Assembly (NCBI GenBank): GCA_002384935.1
Contig: DGCD01000013.1
Span: forward strand, 74,588 to 138,587
Reading direction: 5' to 3'
Source of the DNA: Pusillimonas sp. UBA3987
Lineage (GTDB): Bacteria; Pseudomonadota; Gammaproteobacteria; Burkholderiales; Burkholderiaceae_B
Length of the DNA stretch: 64,000 nt
Below are positions 9,444 to 17,922 of the stretch, in pieces; the stretch's first letter is position 1; each line of letters starts with the position of its first letter. Under the pieces are notes generated by a model. That model saw only the letters and a list, made by a program, of their open reading frames with translations. It was not told the DNA's origin and searched no databases. The translations under genes and the position numbers were made by a program.

Positions 9444-10205
9444 ATGAAGAGAGTATTCATTACCGGGGCGAGCAGCGGTATTGGTGCCGCGCTCGCCCGT
9501 TTTTATGCCGCTCAGGGGTGCGAGTTGGGTCTGGTCGCGCGTCGTGTCGATGCGTTGCAAAAGGTGGCTGACTCGCTCTTGGGCAACAGCCATCAAACGT
9601 ATGTGCTCGATGTAAACAACCGGGAAGCCCTGCACCACGCTGCACAGGCTTTCCTGGCGCGCGGGCCGGTTGACATTGTGATTGCGTCGGCGGGTATCAG
9701 TGTTGGCACGCTGACCGAAGCCGACGAAGACTTCAAAGTCTTCCAGCACATTATGCAAACCAATGTTCTGGCAACGGTTTCAACCTTTGAACCTTTTGTG
9801 GCCAGCATGAAAACCAGGGCGCAAGGGCGATTGGTTGCCGTGGGGAGTGTTGCCGGTGTCCGGGGTTTGCCGGGTGCCGGTGCTTATAGTGCCTCGAAAG
9901 CCGCCGTTCGTGTTTATTGCGAGAGTCTGCGGGTTGAGCTCTCCGGTAGCGGCGTAAAGGTTGTAACGCTGGCGCCGGGGTTCATTGAAACCCCCATGAC
10001 CGAGCACAATCCCTATCGCATGCCTTTTTTAATGCCGGTCGAGGCATTTGCACTGCGCGCGGCCAAAGCGATTGAGCAGGGTGATGGTTATCGCGTAATT
10101 CCCTGGCAAATGGCGTGGGTGGCGCGTTTGCTTGCCTTGGTTCCCGATTTTCTTTACGACCGGGCAGCGCGAAAAAGAAAACGCAAACCGCGTGCATCTG
10201 AATAG
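9444..10205 (+). CDS. Short-chain dehydrogenase/reductase (SDR)
   Basis: Protein of 253 residues with the classical SDR nucleotide-binding motif TGASSGIGAALARFYA near the N-terminus and the catalytic YSASK motif (in GAYSASKAAVRVYCE). A basic tail (RKRKRKPRASE) ends the protein. The family are NAD(P)H-dependent oxidoreductases, and the substrate cannot be read from the sequence. It follows carB closely and precedes a pyrimidine-type permease, but a role in nucleotide metabolism would be speculation. Confidence 0.85.
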   Translation: MKRVFITGASSGIGAALARFYAAQGCELGLVARRVDALQKVADSLLGNSHQTYVLDVNNREALHHAAQAFLARGPVDIVIASAGISVGTLTEADEDFKVFQHIMQTNVLATVSTFEPFVASMKTRAQGRLVAVGSVAGVRGLPGAGAYSASKAAVRVYCESLRVELSGSGVKVVTLAPGFIETPMTEHNPYRMPFLMPVEAFALRAAKAIEQGDGYRVIPWQMAWVARLLALVPDFLYDRAARKRKRKPRASE

Positions 10206-10260
10206 TTGCGATTGTGCTGGCAGGCCCTTAAACTCACGCCCAGCTGTAAATTAATTTCAA

Positions 10261-10280
10261 CTTTTAAAACACTTTAAAAG
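10261..10280. repeat. Palindrome over the permease ribosome binding site
   Basis: CTTTTAAA (10261-10268), ACAC, TTTAAAAG (10273-10280) is a perfect 8-bp inverted repeat. The right arm contains most of the AAAAGG that would act as ribosome binding site for the ATG at 10289. It could be an operator or a weak A/T-rich hairpin. Confidence 0.4.
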
Positions 10281-10288
10281 GCATTTCA

Positions 10289-11614
10289 ATGTCAGATTCT
10301 TATTTTCCAGCCTGGCGCAAAGTCAGCCCGGATGCTCGGGGGGGTGTGGTTCAGCCCAACGAATACATGGCCTGGCCCCAGAGTGTGGCCATGGGCGCGC
10401 AGCACGTGGTAGCAATGTTTGGTTCGACCATTCTTGCACCGCTGTTAATGGGGTTCGACCCCAATGTCGCGATCCTGATGTCCGGCATCGGGACACTGAT
10501 TTTCTTTTTCTTCGTGGGCGGGCGAGTCCCCAGTTATTTGGGGTCGAGCTTTGCGTTTATTGGTGGGGTGATCGCCGTCACCGGCTATGCTGGCGGGGGC
10601 GCGAATGCCAATATTGGTGTGGCCTTGGGCGCCATTATTGCCTGCGGTGTGGTGTACACCATTATTGGTTTGATCGTGTGGTGGATTAATGCGCGCTCCG
10701 GCGACGGGTCAAACTGGATCGACAATTGGATGCCGCCCGTTGTAACCGGTTCGATTGTTGCCGTCATCGGCTTGAACCTGGCCCCTATTGCCGTAAAGGG
10801 CGCGATGGGCGGAACGACCTTCGAAGCCCTCATGGCCCTGTTGACGGTTTTGTGCGTGGGCGGCGTGGCGGTTTATACGCGTGGCGTCACCCAGCGGCTG
10901 CTGATTCTGGTTGGTCTTTTATTGGCCTGCTTTTTATACTGGGTTCTGGCCAATGGCCTGGGTTTGGGCAAGCCGATGGATTTTGGCGCCGTTGCCGGCG
11001 CCGCCTGGTTTGGTTTGCCCACATTTTCCAGCCCTGTCTTTGATATCGGTGCCATGAGTGTCATAGCGCCGGTGGCGATTATCCTGGTGGCTGAAAACCT
11101 GGGGCATATCAAGGCGGTTAGCGCCATGACCGGACAGAACCTTGATAAGTATCTGGGGCGGGCGTTCGTTGGCGACGGTGTTGCAACCATGGTTTCCGGC
11201 GCTGTTGGCGGTACCGGCGTGACAACCTACGCTGAAAATATCGGGGTCATGACGGTAACGCGCATTTATGCGTCGCTGGTGTTTGTGATCGCAGCGCTCA
11301 TTGCGATTTTTCTTGGGTTTTCGCCCAAGTTCGGTGCGCTCATCCAATTAATTCCCGGACCGGTTCTGGGCGGTATGTCGATTGTGGTGTTCGGGCTTAT
11401 TGCCATTGCCGGTGCGCGCATCTGGGTGGTGAATCAGGTTGATTTCTCCAATAATCGCAATCTGATTGTTGCCGCGGTGACGCTGGTACTGGGTGCAGGC
11501 AATTTCGGGCTTGAACTCGGTGCGTTTCGTCTTGACGGTATTGGCACTGCGACATTTGGTGCGATTATTCTGTACGCACTGTTACGAATCGGCAGCCGTG
11601 GAAAATCGTTATAG
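10289..11614 (+). CDS. Nucleobase:cation symporter-2 family permease (UraA/RutG-like)
   Basis: Hydrophobic protein of 441 residues with about 12-14 membrane segments. Stretches such as GAQHVVAMFGSTILAPLLMG, GRVPSYLGSSFAFIG, LVAENLGHIKAV and GGTGVTTYAENIGVM closely resemble E. coli RutG and UraA, proton-coupled uracil/pyrimidine permeases. The substrate is therefore most likely uracil or a related base, though xanthine-type permeases share the fold. Its position downstream of carAB on the same strand would put pyrimidine synthesis and uptake genes side by side. A hairpin terminator follows. Confidence 0.88.
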   Translation: MSDSYFPAWRKVSPDARGGVVQPNEYMAWPQSVAMGAQHVVAMFGSTILAPLLMGFDPNVAILMSGIGTLIFFFFVGGRVPSYLGSSFAFIGGVIAVTGYAGGGANANIGVALGAIIACGVVYTIIGLIVWWINARSGDGSNWIDNWMPPVVTGSIVAVIGLNLAPIAVKGAMGGTTFEALMALLTVLCVGGVAVYTRGVTQRLLILVGLLLACFLYWVLANGLGLGKPMDFGAVAGAAWFGLPTFSSPVFDIGAMSVIAPVAIILVAENLGHIKAVSAMTGQNLDKYLGRAFVGDGVATMVSGAVGGTGVTTYAENIGVMTVTRIYASLVFVIAALIAIFLGFSPKFGALIQLIPGPVLGGMSIVVFGLIAIAGARIWVVNQVDFSNNRNLIVAAVTLVLGAGNFGLELGAFRLDGIGTATFGAIILYALLRIGSRGKSL

Positions 11615-11680
11615 CCATTGGTTTTAATTCGTTTAATTTCATGACTTGCTTTTTGTCTGAACTTTGCCGACAATAACCAC

Positions 11681-11709
11681 AAATCCCCGGTTCTTCGATC
11701 CGGGGATTT
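11681..11709 (+). terminator. Hairpin terminator after the permease gene
   Basis: AAATCCCCGG (11681-11690) and CCGGGGATTT (11700-11709) form a perfect 10-bp stem with a 9-base loop. The A/T ends of the stem give A- and T-rich flanks in both directions. Confidence 0.7.
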
Positions 11710-11742
11710 GCTTTGTGCCCACAACTTTGTTGTGATCAATCC

Positions 11743-11767
11743 GGCGCTCCTATCGGGGCGTCTTTTT
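11743..11767 (+). terminator. Attenuator-like hairpin in the greA leader
   Basis: GGCGCTCC (11743-11750), loop TATC, GGGGCGTC (11755-11762) pair over 8 bp with two G-U pairs and are followed at once by TTTTT (11763-11767). It ends 19 bases before the greA ATG (11787). This is a second terminator-like element after the one at 11681-11709, placed where it could cause premature termination before greA. Confidence 0.5.
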
Positions 11768-11786
11768 ACTTTATTCAGGAAGCATT

Positions 11787-12263
11787 ATGTCTGCGATTCC
11801 GTTGACAGTAAGCGGTGTTGAGCGCTTACAACAAGAATTACATCGTTTGAAAACCGTTGAACGGCCAGAGGTGATCAACGCCATTGCCGAAGCACGTGCT
11901 CAAGGCGATCTGTCGGAGAACGCCGAATACGATGCAGCCCGCGAACGGCAGGCGTTTGTCGAAGGCCGTATCAAAGAGTTGGAAGGGACTTTGTCGAATG
12001 CGCAAATAATCGACCCATCCACGCTCGATACCGAAGGCAAAGCGGTATTCGGCGCAACGGTGGAAATTGAGGATCTGGAGTCGGGCCAGCGTTTCCGCTA
12101 TCAGATTGTTGGAGATATTGAAGCGGATATCCGCGAAAACCGCATTTCTATTTCCAGCCCGGTTGCCCGTGCAATCATTGGTCGTTCGGAAGGCGACGTG
12201 GTTGAGGTTCAGGCACCTTCCGGCTTGCGTGAATATGAGGTATTGTCGATCAATTATGTCTGA
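11787..12263 (+). CDS. greA: Transcription elongation factor GreA
   Basis: Canonical GreA of 158 residues. The N-terminal coiled coil carries the acidic tip and the signature AEARAQGDLSENAEYDAARE, and a C-terminal FKBP-like domain ends in SGLREYEVLSINYV. GreA enters the RNA polymerase secondary channel and stimulates cleavage of backtracked transcripts. The start is supported by AGGAAG upstream of the ATG. A terminator lies downstream and the convergent YhbY-like gene follows. Confidence 0.97.
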   Translation: MSAIPLTVSGVERLQQELHRLKTVERPEVINAIAEARAQGDLSENAEYDAARERQAFVEGRIKELEGTLSNAQIIDPSTLDTEGKAVFGATVEIEDLESGQRFRYQIVGDIEADIRENRISISSPVARAIIGRSEGDVVEVQAPSGLREYEVLSINYV

Positions 12264-12324
12264 TTGACCGGTTCGACGCAGTTCATGCGTCAGGCAGGCG
12301 CCAGAAGGTGTCGTTTTGTTGCAG

Positions 12325-12359
12325 GCCCGCACCCAGAGCGTGACGGGCTTTTGTTTTTT
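12325..12359 (+). terminator. Rho-independent terminator of greA
   Basis: GCCCG (12325-12329) pairs with CGGGC (12344-12348), and the stem is followed by TTTTGTTTTTT (12349-12359). Confidence 0.8.
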
Positions 12360-12380
12360 ACTGGCGTCAAGGCCCCGGGG

Positions 12381-12971
12381 CTATCGGCTTCTGGTGCCCA
12401 GGCGCCGGCGGGCACCGGCTTTCAGGGACAGTGCGCTGCCCGATCGCTTGGGAATACCATGCGAACCGGCAACTTTACGGGTACCGGGTTTTTGTATGCC
12501 GCCCAGGGTGGCCGTTCTTCGTGCCTGGGGCGCAGCCTCTTCCAGGCGTTCCGTTTTGCGAGCGGCGCGTTTTGCGATTTCACCTCTGCGTGTGCGGGTG
12601 ATACCCGAGGCGGCCAGTTTCTTGGGTGTGTGGGGTTCCGAGGCCTTGCGCAGCGCGCGTGTTTGCAGCTCGGAGGCTTGGGCGGCCAGTTCCGATTCAC
12701 TGGGGCGGTACAAGATTAATGTTTTGCCTAAATGATGGATCGGCGCACACGATAGCGTTTCACATAAAGTATCAAGCATTTCCTGGCGGGAATCGCGATC
12801 TTCGCCAGCAGCTTTCACCTTGATAAGCTGGTGCGCGGTAAGATTACGATCGATTTCCTTGATGACAGCGTCGGTGAGACCCTTGTCGCCAAGTAAAACG
12901 ACCGGGCGCAAAGGGTGGGCGCGTGCGCGAAGTGCGCTGCGTTCCTGTGAAGTAAGTTCTAATTTCGGCAT
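12381..12971 (-). CDS. yhbY: YhbY/CRS1-domain RNA-binding protein with long basic tail
   Basis: The first ~95 residues match the YhbY/CRM RNA-binding fold (LTSQERSALRARAHPLRPVV, then LGDKGLTDAVIKEIDRNL), which associates with the large ribosomal subunit precursor in E. coli. At 196 residues the protein is about twice as long as E. coli YhbY. The extra C-terminal half is rich in Arg, Lys, Ala and Thr and looks disordered, perhaps adding RNA affinity. It is divergent from rlmE with 17 bases between start codons, another ribosome-assembly gene. Confidence 0.9.
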   Translation of the reverse strand: MPKLELTSQERSALRARAHPLRPVVLLGDKGLTDAVIKEIDRNLTAHQLIKVKAAGEDRDSRQEMLDTLCETLSCAPIHHLGKTLILYRPSESELAAQASELQTRALRKASEPHTPKKLAASGITRTRRGEIAKRAARKTERLEEAAPQARRTATLGGIQKPGTRKVAGSHGIPKRSGSALSLKAGARRRLGTRSR

Positions 12972-12988
12972 AAAGAGATTGTAAGGGA

Positions 12989-13645
12989 ATGGCGAAGAAA
13001 AAATTCTCGAAAAACTGGGTTCACCAGCATATTAACGACCCTTTTGTGAAAATGGCGCAACAAAAGGGATATCGTGCGCGCGCGGCATACAAATTAACCG
13101 AAATACTGGACACCGAAAAGCTGTTGCGTCGTGGTGACGTTGTGGTTGACCTGGGTGCAACACCGGGCAGTTGGTCGCAGGTGCTACGCGAGAGGCTGGT
13201 TGGGTCCGGTGGGCGTGTCGATGGGCGTATTATCGCACTAGACCTGCTGCCTATGGAACCGATTTCGGGCGTTGAGTTCATTCAGGGGGATTTTCGCGAG
13301 GAAAGTGTGCTGCGGCAACTCGAGGAAATGTTGGGCGCCGCCCAGGTAGATCTTGTAATTTCTGATATGGCCCCCAATTTATCAGGAGTCGGTGCTGCAG
13401 ACTCGGCGCGTATCCAGCATGTGTGCGAACTGGCACTTGAGTTTTCAATGAATCATTTGAAGCCCAATGGCACGTTGATTGTGAAGGCGTTTCACGGCAG
13501 CGGATTTTCACAGATTGTGCAGATGTTTAAACAACACTTTGTCCGTGTTGTTGAACGTAAGCCCAAGGCATCACGCGATAAATCCTCGGAAACTTTCCTT
13601 ATAGGGCAGCGTCTTAAATCGAAGGTTGTAGGGGTTTCCCCATAA
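12989..13645 (+). CDS. rlmE: 23S rRNA 2'-O-methyltransferase RlmE (FtsJ/RrmJ)
   Basis: Protein of 218 residues with the SAM-binding motif VVDLGATPGSWSQVL, the catalytic Lys in ARAAYKLTEI, the Asp in ISDMAPNLSG and the second Lys in LIVKAFHGSG, i.e. the K-D-K-E methyltransferase pattern. It methylates U2552 (E. coli numbering) of 23S rRNA late in 50S assembly. The start ATG is preceded by AAGGGA. ftsH follows on the same strand, the common rlmE-ftsH arrangement. Confidence 0.96.
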   Translation: MAKKKFSKNWVHQHINDPFVKMAQQKGYRARAAYKLTEILDTEKLLRRGDVVVDLGATPGSWSQVLRERLVGSGGRVDGRIIALDLLPMEPISGVEFIQGDFREESVLRQLEEMLGAAQVDLVISDMAPNLSGVGAADSARIQHVCELALEFSMNHLKPNGTLIVKAFHGSGFSQIVQMFKQHFVRVVERKPKASRDKSSETFLIGQRLKSKVVGVSP

Positions 13646-13732
13646 AACCGCTGGACAGGTTAGAATGGCCTATCAGTGGTTGGTCAGATTTCTGTCAGTT
13701 TTGTCTGGCCCGGTAATTTCAGGAGGTTGGCG

Positions 13733-15652
13733 TTGAACAACTCGTTTTCCAAAGTTGCAATCTGGATGGTGATTGCGCTGGTGCTGTTCACGGTTTTCAA
13801 ACAGTTCGATGGTCGTGTTACCACGTCTGAAACCGTCACATACACCCAGTTCATGGATGACGCCCGGGCCGGGCGTATTTCCAAGGTGGATATCCAGGGC
13901 GACACCCTGCACGTAACCCCGGAGTCCGGGAGCTCATATACCCTAACGTCTCCCGGTGACCTCTGGATGGTGCCGGAACTCGTCAAGTCCGGCGTGCAGG
14001 TCTCCGGTAAAGCCCGCGAGGAACCGTCGTTCCTGACCAGTGTGTTTATTTCCTGGTTTCCCATGTTGCTGCTTATTGCCGTGTGGATTTTCTTCATGCG
14101 CCAGATGCAGGGCGGTGGCAAGGGGGGGGCCTTCAGTTTCGGCAAGTCTCGTGCCCGCATGATGGACGAAAACACCAATAACATTACGTTCTCCGATGTC
14201 GCCGGGTGTGACGAAGCCAAGGAAGACGTCGTGGAACTGGTCGATTTCCTGCGCGACCCCACCAAATTCCAGCGCCTGGGCGGCAGAATTCCGCGCGGTG
14301 TCTTGCTGGTGGGTTCTCCAGGTACCGGTAAAACGCTGTTGGCCAAGGCCATTGCCGGTGAAGCGAAAGTGCCTTTTTTCAGCATTTCCGGTTCCGACTT
14401 CGTTGAAATGTTTGTTGGCGTGGGCGCAGCGCGCGTTCGCGACATGTTTGAAAACGCGAAGAAGCAGGCACCTTGCATCATTTTCATCGACGAAATCGAT
14501 GCGGTGGGTCGCCAGCGCGGCGCAGGCCTGGGCGGCGGTAACGACGAACGCGAACAGACACTGAACCAGTTGCTGGTTGAAATGGACGGTTTTGAAACAG
14601 GCCAGGGTGTGCTGGTGATTGCCGCCACCAACCGGCCCGATGTGCTCGACCCGGCGTTGTTGCGTCCCGGCCGTTTCGACCGCCAGGTTGTCGTGGGCTT
14701 GCCTGATATCCGCGGCCGTGAACAGATTCTTAAAGTGCACATGCGCAAGGTCCCGCTGTCAACCAACGTTGATGCTCATGTCCTGGCACGAGGTACGCCG
14801 GGGTTCTCTGGTGCCGATTTGGCCAATCTGGTTAACGAGGCAGCATTGTTCGCGGCACGACGCGGTGGTCGTACCGTCGACATGCAAGACTTCGAGAAAG
14901 CCAAAGACAAGATCATTATGGGTGCAGAGCGCCGCGGTCTTGTCATGCCTGAAGAAGAACGCCGCAATACGGCTTACCACGAATCCGGTCATGCCCTGGT
15001 GGCTCGTTCCTTGCCCAAAACCGATCCTGTGCACAAAGTAACCATCATTCCGCACGGCCGGGCATTGGGCGTGACCATGCAGTTGCCTGAAGGCGACCGC
15101 TACAGCATGGATAAAGAGCGTCTGCTTAACACGATTGCGGTGCTGTTCGGGGGGCGTATTGCCGAAGAGGTGTTCATGAATCAAATGACCACCGGTGCAT
15201 CGAACGACTTTGAACGTGCTACAACCATCGCGCGTGATATCGTCACCCGTTATGGCATGACCGAATCCCTTGGCCCCATGGTGTATGCGGAAAACGAAGG
15301 TGAAGTGTTTCTTGGGCGTAGCGTAACGAAAACAACGCATGTGTCCGAGTCCACCATGCAAAAGGTCGATCAGGAAATTCGGAATATTATCGATCAACAG
15401 TACACGGCGGCGCGCGACATTATCGAAAGCAACCGCGACAAAATGGAAGCCATGACCAAGGCTCTGCTGGAGTGGGAAACCATTGATTCAGACCAGATCG
15501 ATGACATTATGTCGGGTCGTCCACCGCGGCCCCCGAAGGGGCTGGCTGAGTCATCTTCCGATGATTCCTCTTCAGGTAGCACGCCGTCGGAAGGTATTTC
15601 GGCCTCCGATGGTAAAGAAGGCGGTTCCGATACGGCAACCAACCCAGCGTAG
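13733..15652 (+). CDS. ftsH: ATP-dependent zinc metalloprotease FtsH
   Basis: Membrane-anchored AAA+ protease of 639 residues. I chose the TTG at 13733 because a perfect AGGAGG lies at 13721-13726 and the product then starts (M)NNSFSKVAIWMVIALVLF, a normal FtsH N-terminus; the frame is open further upstream but without family similarity. Two membrane helices flank a periplasmic domain. Then come the Walker A GSPGTGKT, Walker B IIFIDEID and the zinc site HESGH. It degrades unassembled membrane proteins and regulators. The C-terminal tail is Ser/Gly/Asp-rich. folP follows by 18 bases. Confidence 0.97.
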   Translation: MNNSFSKVAIWMVIALVLFTVFKQFDGRVTTSETVTYTQFMDDARAGRISKVDIQGDTLHVTPESGSSYTLTSPGDLWMVPELVKSGVQVSGKAREEPSFLTSVFISWFPMLLLIAVWIFFMRQMQGGGKGGAFSFGKSRARMMDENTNNITFSDVAGCDEAKEDVVELVDFLRDPTKFQRLGGRIPRGVLLVGSPGTGKTLLAKAIAGEAKVPFFSISGSDFVEMFVGVGAARVRDMFENAKKQAPCIIFIDEIDAVGRQRGAGLGGGNDEREQTLNQLLVEMDGFETGQGVLVIAATNRPDVLDPALLRPGRFDRQVVVGLPDIRGREQILKVHMRKVPLSTNVDAHVLARGTPGFSGADLANLVNEAALFAARRGGRTVDMQDFEKAKDKIIMGAERRGLVMPEEERRNTAYHESGHALVARSLPKTDPVHKVTIIPHGRALGVTMQLPEGDRYSMDKERLLNTIAVLFGGRIAEEVFMNQMTTGASNDFERATTIARDIVTRYGMTESLGPMVYAENEGEVFLGRSVTKTTHVSESTMQKVDQEIRNIIDQQYTAARDIIESNRDKMEAMTKALLEWETIDSDQIDDIMSGRPPRPPKGLAESSSDDSSSGSTPSEGISASDGKEGGSDTATNPA

Positions 15653-15670
15653 TTCGTACTTTTTATTTCG

Positions 15671-16510
15671 ATGAATTCAACATTTTTGTGCGGGCGCTTT
15701 GAACTATCGTTCAAGCGCCCGCTTGTTATGGGAATCCTGAATATCACCCCGGATTCTTTTTCAGATGGCTCATTACACCTGCAGACTGACCAGGCCATCA
15801 GCCATGCCCTTCGCCTGATCGAGGAGGGAGCGGATATTATCGACATTGGCGCCGAATCAACCCGACCCGGCGCGCAACCCGTTGATTTGGACCAGGAACT
15901 GCAGCGCTTGCTGCCGGTGATTGAAGCGCTCAGGCCGCATAATGTGCCAATTTCCGTCGATACATTCAAACCGCTTGTCATGCGGCGGGTGTTGCAGGCG
16001 GGTGCCGACATGATCAACGATGTTTATGGGTTTCGCCAGCCCGGCGCAATTGAGGCGGTGGCCGCTTCAAATTGCGGCTTGTGCGTGATGCACATGCAAG
16101 GTGAGCCGCGAACAATGCAGCATGCACCTCATTACCATGATGTGGTGGCCGATATTCGCGCTTTCCTGATTGAGCGGGTGCAAGCGCTGCAGGCCGCCGG
16201 CGTGGCACCCACCAGAATCACCATTGATCCCGGCTTCGGATTCGGTAAAACAGCGGGGCAGAATTATGACTTGTTGCGTCGTTTTACTCAGTTGCAGTTT
16301 GGCAATTACCCATTGGTGGTGGCATTATCTCGCAAATCGATGATTGGCCACATTACGGGCCGGCAGGCAAGTCAGCGCCTGGGGGGAAGTGTGGCGGGCG
16401 CCTTGGCGGGTGTTGCCCGGGGTGCGAAAATAGTACGAGTACATGATGTTGCACCGACGCTTGACGCCATCAATGTGTGGCAAGCGATAGAAAATGGAAT
16501 AGAAGAATGA
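15671..16510 (+). CDS. folP: Dihydropteroate synthase
   Basis: TIM-barrel enzyme of 279 residues that joins p-aminobenzoate to the pterin pyrophosphate in folate synthesis and is the target of sulfonamides. Signatures include MGILNITPDSFSDG near the N-terminus, GAESTRPGAQPV, and DPGFGFGKT with the pterin-binding residues, plus VALSRKSMIG. The stop overlaps the glmM start (ATGA, 16507-16510). The order ftsH-folP-glmM is the same as in E. coli and many proteobacteria. Confidence 0.97.
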   Translation: MNSTFLCGRFELSFKRPLVMGILNITPDSFSDGSLHLQTDQAISHALRLIEEGADIIDIGAESTRPGAQPVDLDQELQRLLPVIEALRPHNVPISVDTFKPLVMRRVLQAGADMINDVYGFRQPGAIEAVAASNCGLCVMHMQGEPRTMQHAPHYHDVVADIRAFLIERVQALQAAGVAPTRITIDPGFGFGKTAGQNYDLLRRFTQLQFGNYPLVVALSRKSMIGHITGRQASQRLGGSVAGALAGVARGAKIVRVHDVAPTLDAINVWQAIENGIEE

Positions 16511-17856
16511 GTCAACGAAAATATTTTGGCACAGATGGCATTCGCGGGGTCGTGGGCGGTGCGACCATTAATCCCTATTTCGCGTTGAAACTGGGTTTTG
16601 CCGCCGGACAGGTATTGGCTCGTCATCATACGCAAGGGCGTGGGCGGCCAACCGTCATTATCGGCAAGGATACCCGCATTTCAGGCTATATGCTCGAGTC
16701 TGCGCTGGAAGCCGGGTTGTCGGCCGCCGGGGTCGACGTGCTTTTGGCAGGTCCGATTCCTACACCAGCCATCGCTTATCTAACCCGGGCCTTGCGCCTT
16801 ATGGCGGGCATTGTTATCAGCGCTTCGCATAACCCCTATCACGACAATGGCATCAAGTTTTTTTCGGCTTATGGCATGAAACTGCCCGATGCAATTGAGT
16901 CTGAGATCGAAGCCGCCATCGACGGTGAGCTTAGCTGCGTCAGTTCTGAATCACTGGGGCGGGCGCGACGTGTCGATGATGCAGCAGGGCGCTATATCGA
17001 ATTTTGCAAGAGTACGTTTCCCAATGATCTCGACTTGTCCGGCATGCGCCTCGTTGTCGATGCAGCCCATGGGGCTGCGTATCATATTGCGCCACACGTG
17101 TTTCGTGAGCTTGGCGCCGAGGTCGTGGAAATCGGGTGCCAACCCGATGGCTTCAATATTAACGAGGGTGTGGGTGCCCTGCATCCCGAAAACCTGGCGC
17201 GTACCGTCCGTGACGAAGGCGCTGACCTGGGTATCGCACTAGACGGCGATGCCGACCGCTTGCAGATGGTTGATTCCAAGGGGCGTGTATACAACGGCGA
17301 TGAACTGCTCTACGTTTTGATCAAGGGGCGATTGGCCAACGGCCCGGTTCAAGGCGTTGTGGGAACGCTCATGACGAACCTGGGGTTTGAAAAGCAGATG
17401 CAGGCGCTGGGTGTGGGTTTTGCGCGAGCCAATGTCGGGGATCGCTATGTGCTTGAGTTAATGCAGAAAAAGGGCTGGCTCTATGGTGGTGAAAGTTCGG
17501 GCCATTTGCTCAGTCTCGACTGCCACACGACCGGGGATGGCATTATTGCTGCCTTGCAGGTATTGACGGCGATACGCAAAACAGGCTTGGATTTGCCCGA
17601 GCTTGTGGCCGGGTTGTATATGTACCCTCAAAAAATGGTGAATGTCGGGCTTGAGCCGGGCGTTGATTGGGAACAACACACCGGTTTGCTTGAGGCGCGC
17701 GCACGGGTCGAGCAAAAGTTGGGTGAACGAGGGCGGGTGCTGATTCGCGCCTCCGGAACCGAGCCCAAATTGCGTCTAATGGTTGAAGCAGAAGAGGCTG
17801 ACTTGGCCGAGCAATGTGTGCGAGAATTGGTTGCAGTGAATTTAACAAAGCAGTAA
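16507..17856 (+). CDS. glmM: Phosphoglucosamine mutase
   Basis: 449 residues starting MSQRKYFGTDGIRGVVG. The ATG at 16507 overlaps the folP stop, and an in-frame upstream ATG inside folP is less likely. The phosphoserine loop is ISASHNP (Ser107), the metal loop is DGDADR, and the sugar-specificity loop GGESSGH is present. GlmM converts glucosamine-6-phosphate to glucosamine-1-phosphate for UDP-GlcNAc, peptidoglycan and LPS. Confidence 0.97.
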   Translation: MSQRKYFGTDGIRGVVGGATINPYFALKLGFAAGQVLARHHTQGRGRPTVIIGKDTRISGYMLESALEAGLSAAGVDVLLAGPIPTPAIAYLTRALRLMAGIVISASHNPYHDNGIKFFSAYGMKLPDAIESEIEAAIDGELSCVSSESLGRARRVDDAAGRYIEFCKSTFPNDLDLSGMRLVVDAAHGAAYHIAPHVFRELGAEVVEIGCQPDGFNINEGVGALHPENLARTVRDEGADLGIALDGDADRLQMVDSKGRVYNGDELLYVLIKGRLANGPVQGVVGTLMTNLGFEKQMQALGVGFARANVGDRYVLELMQKKGWLYGGESSGHLLSLDCHTTGDGIIAALQVLTAIRKTGLDLPELVAGLYMYPQKMVNVGLEPGVDWEQHTGLLEARARVEQKLGERGRVLIRASGTEPKLRLMVEAEEADLAEQCVRELVAVNLTKQ

Positions 17857-17922
17857 CGTAAATATCAAAGTGCTGAAATATTAGACGTACATAATCCGTG
17901 GTGTGTTTGTGGAGTGATATCT

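Noticed and set aside
12264..12735. Two plus-strand frames of 139-151 codons after greA
   Set aside because: Opposite to the YhbY-like gene and spanning the greA terminator; low-complexity shadow of the basic tail.
13684..14766. 360-codon open frame on the minus strand
   Set aside because: Antisense to ftsH; serine- and arginine-rich without domain similarity.
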